A stretch of 64,000 nt of DNA from positions 203,747 to 267,746 of the forward strand of contig NZ_AYZA01000024.1 of assembly GCF_001436315.1 (NCBI RefSeq), in the 5' to 3' direction. Below the pieces are notes generated by a model. It searched no databases, was not told where the DNA came from, and saw only the letters and a program-made list of their open reading frames with translations. How positions within the stretch are numbered: the stretch's first letter is position 1; every line of letters starts with the position of its first letter. The translations under genes were made by a program, and so were the position numbers. This document shows positions 63,189 to 64,000 of the stretch, piece by piece. Source of the stretch: Ligilactobacillus aviarius subsp. aviarius DSM 20655. GTDB lineage: Bacteria > Bacillota > Bacilli > Lactobacillales > Lactobacillaceae.

Positions 63189-64000
63189 ATGCTCGCAATT
63201 ATTAAACGTAATATTTTAATTTATTTTCGAAAATTTTCAAACATCATGTTTTCGCTGTTAGGATCAATGATTTTCTTTTTTATTTATATTTTATTTTTAC
63301 GAAAAAATATTTTAAGTTCGCTTCACCAAATAACAGCTGCCGGAAAAGTTTTAGATATGTGGATGCTTGGGGCGTTGTTAACGATTACTGCAATGACAAC
63401 CGCGTTAAATGTAATGGGCCAATTGGTAACGGATAAAAGTAATAATAAATTTTTAGACTTCAAAATCAGTGTTCCATCGCCATTTAAATTACTTTTAGGA
63501 TATTTTGGAGCAGCCATGCTTGTTTCAGTTGGAATGCAAGTTTTAGTCTTTGGAATTGTTTGGGGATACTTTTTAACCTATGAAAGTTTACGACTAACAA
63601 CAGGGATGATTATTCATTTAGTTGCAATTGGGATTGAAAGTTCATTTTGCGCAACGGGAATAGCATGTCTTGTATGTGCGTTTATTAAAAATGAAACAGC
63701 ATTACGGGCAGTTAATACAATTTTTGGCTCTGGATTTGGATTCTTGATTGGCGGATATTTTCCAATTGGTGAGATGTCAATGACTGCCCAACATGTTATC
63801 AAAGCATTTCCGCTTACATATTCGGTTGCGCAAAACCGTCAAATTTTGATGGATCACTTATTAAGAGTAACAATTAAGCCGATTCGAGTACCAATGGAGA
63901 AGTTTTTCGGACTGAACTTAACAATCAATGGTTCGCAAGTTAGTTCAGAAATGATAACATTGATTTTAATTGGGACAGGAATTATTTTGATTCTTTTAAT
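63189..64000 (+). CDS. ABC-2 type permease (3' end outside window)
   Basis: Begins with ATG immediately after the ATPase stop and remains open to the window end (270 codons). MLAIIKRNILIYFRKFSNIMFS is the usual cytosolic start and first helix of ABC-2 permeases. Hydrophobic segments follow around 63340-63420, 63500-63570, 63590-63690 and 63720-63760, and again at the very end. It pairs with the upstream ATPase to form an exporter; substrate unknown. Confidence 0.85.
   Translation, partial: MLAIIKRNILIYFRKFSNIMFSLLGSMIFFFIYILFLRKNILSSLHQITAAGKVLDMWMLGALLTITAMTTALNVMGQLVTDKSNNKFLDFKISVPSPFKLLLGYFGAAMLVSVGMQVLVFGIVWGYFLTYESLRLTTGMIIHLVAIGIESSFCATGIACLVCAFIKNETALRAVNTIFGSGFGFLIGGYFPIGEMSMTAQHVIKAFPLTYSVAQNRQILMDHLLRVTIKPIRVPMEKFFGLNLTINGSQVSSEMITLILIGTGIILILL

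Noticed and set aside
1-64000. CRISPR array, prophage, complete insertion sequence, restriction-modification or other defence locus
   Set aside because: I saw no regularly spaced direct repeats, transposase, integrase, terminase, portal or methylase reading frame on either strand.

Overview
The window is chromosomal DNA of a low-GC Gram-positive bacterium, most probably a heterofermentative member of the Lactobacillaceae. The clues are a xylulose-5-phosphate phosphoketolase at the end of a ribose operon, RexAB-type (AddAB-like) recombination nucleases, a C69 dipeptidase, a pyruvoyl-type histidine decarboxylase operon, T-box and lysine-riboswitch control, CcpA-type cre sites, and many TTG/GTG starts with strong AGGAGG ribosome binding sites. 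I cannot name the species from the sequence alone.

Layout. 1-4.4 kb: histamine operon (hdcP cut by the window edge, hdcA, hdcB) followed by a histidyl-tRNA synthetase paralogue behind a T-box leader. Its arginine codon choice differs from the flanking genes and it abuts gene debris (frameshifted MazG-like gene, HigA-like fragment), so it looks like an acquired block. 5-6 kb: esterase. 6-12.9 kb: YitT, a TagB/F-like glycerophosphotransferase, three glycosyltransferases, TagD (CDP-glycerol synthesis) and endonuclease IV, a probable cell-surface glycerol-phosphate polymer cassette. 13-18.7 kb: D-serine dehydratase, then a decayed transporter/peptidase pair (YfcC remnant, PepV pseudogene), a MATE pump, OsmC and a candidate small RNA. 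18.9-24.3 kb: rbsK-rbsD-rbsU-rpe-xfp, which takes ribose to acetyl-phosphate plus glyceraldehyde-3-phosphate, with a cre site just after the promoter. 24.5-36.4 kb: lepA, PpsR-type regulator, rexB(addB)-rexA(addA), rpsU and yqeY. 36.6-45.8 kb: dipeptidase, an attenuated small gene, amino-acid permeases, tRNA-Ser(UGA), ThrE-type exporter, 5-formyl-THF cyclo-ligase and two proteins of unknown function. 45.9-50.9 kb: the conserved phoH-ybeY-dgkA-era block, an HD phosphohydrolase and a phosphoesterase. 51-54 kb: lysine riboswitch with its permease, then an EamA transporter. 54-64 kb: RqcH, MarR, DegV, a TIM-barrel protein, signal peptidase I, nucleoside hydrolase, MFS exporter and an ABC exporter whose permease runs off the end.

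How the parts work together. Histidine-to-histamine exchange yields proton motive force and acid tolerance, and the T-box-controlled HisS probably protects translation when decarboxylation drains histidine. Ribose (and perhaps nucleoside-derived ribose from the hydrolase at 60 kb) feeds the phosphoketolase route. A repeat of about 190 bp that ends in its own transcription terminator occurs twice, after xfp and after the HD gene, 25 kb apart. There is no prophage, complete insertion sequence, CRISPR array or rRNA operon. Most of the window is ordinary lactobacillar core genome. The most notable points are the histamine/T-box block, the lysine riboswitch on a YjeM-like permease, the paired repeats, the candidate small RNA and a cluster of TACCAA operator-like sites upstream of the ribose operon.
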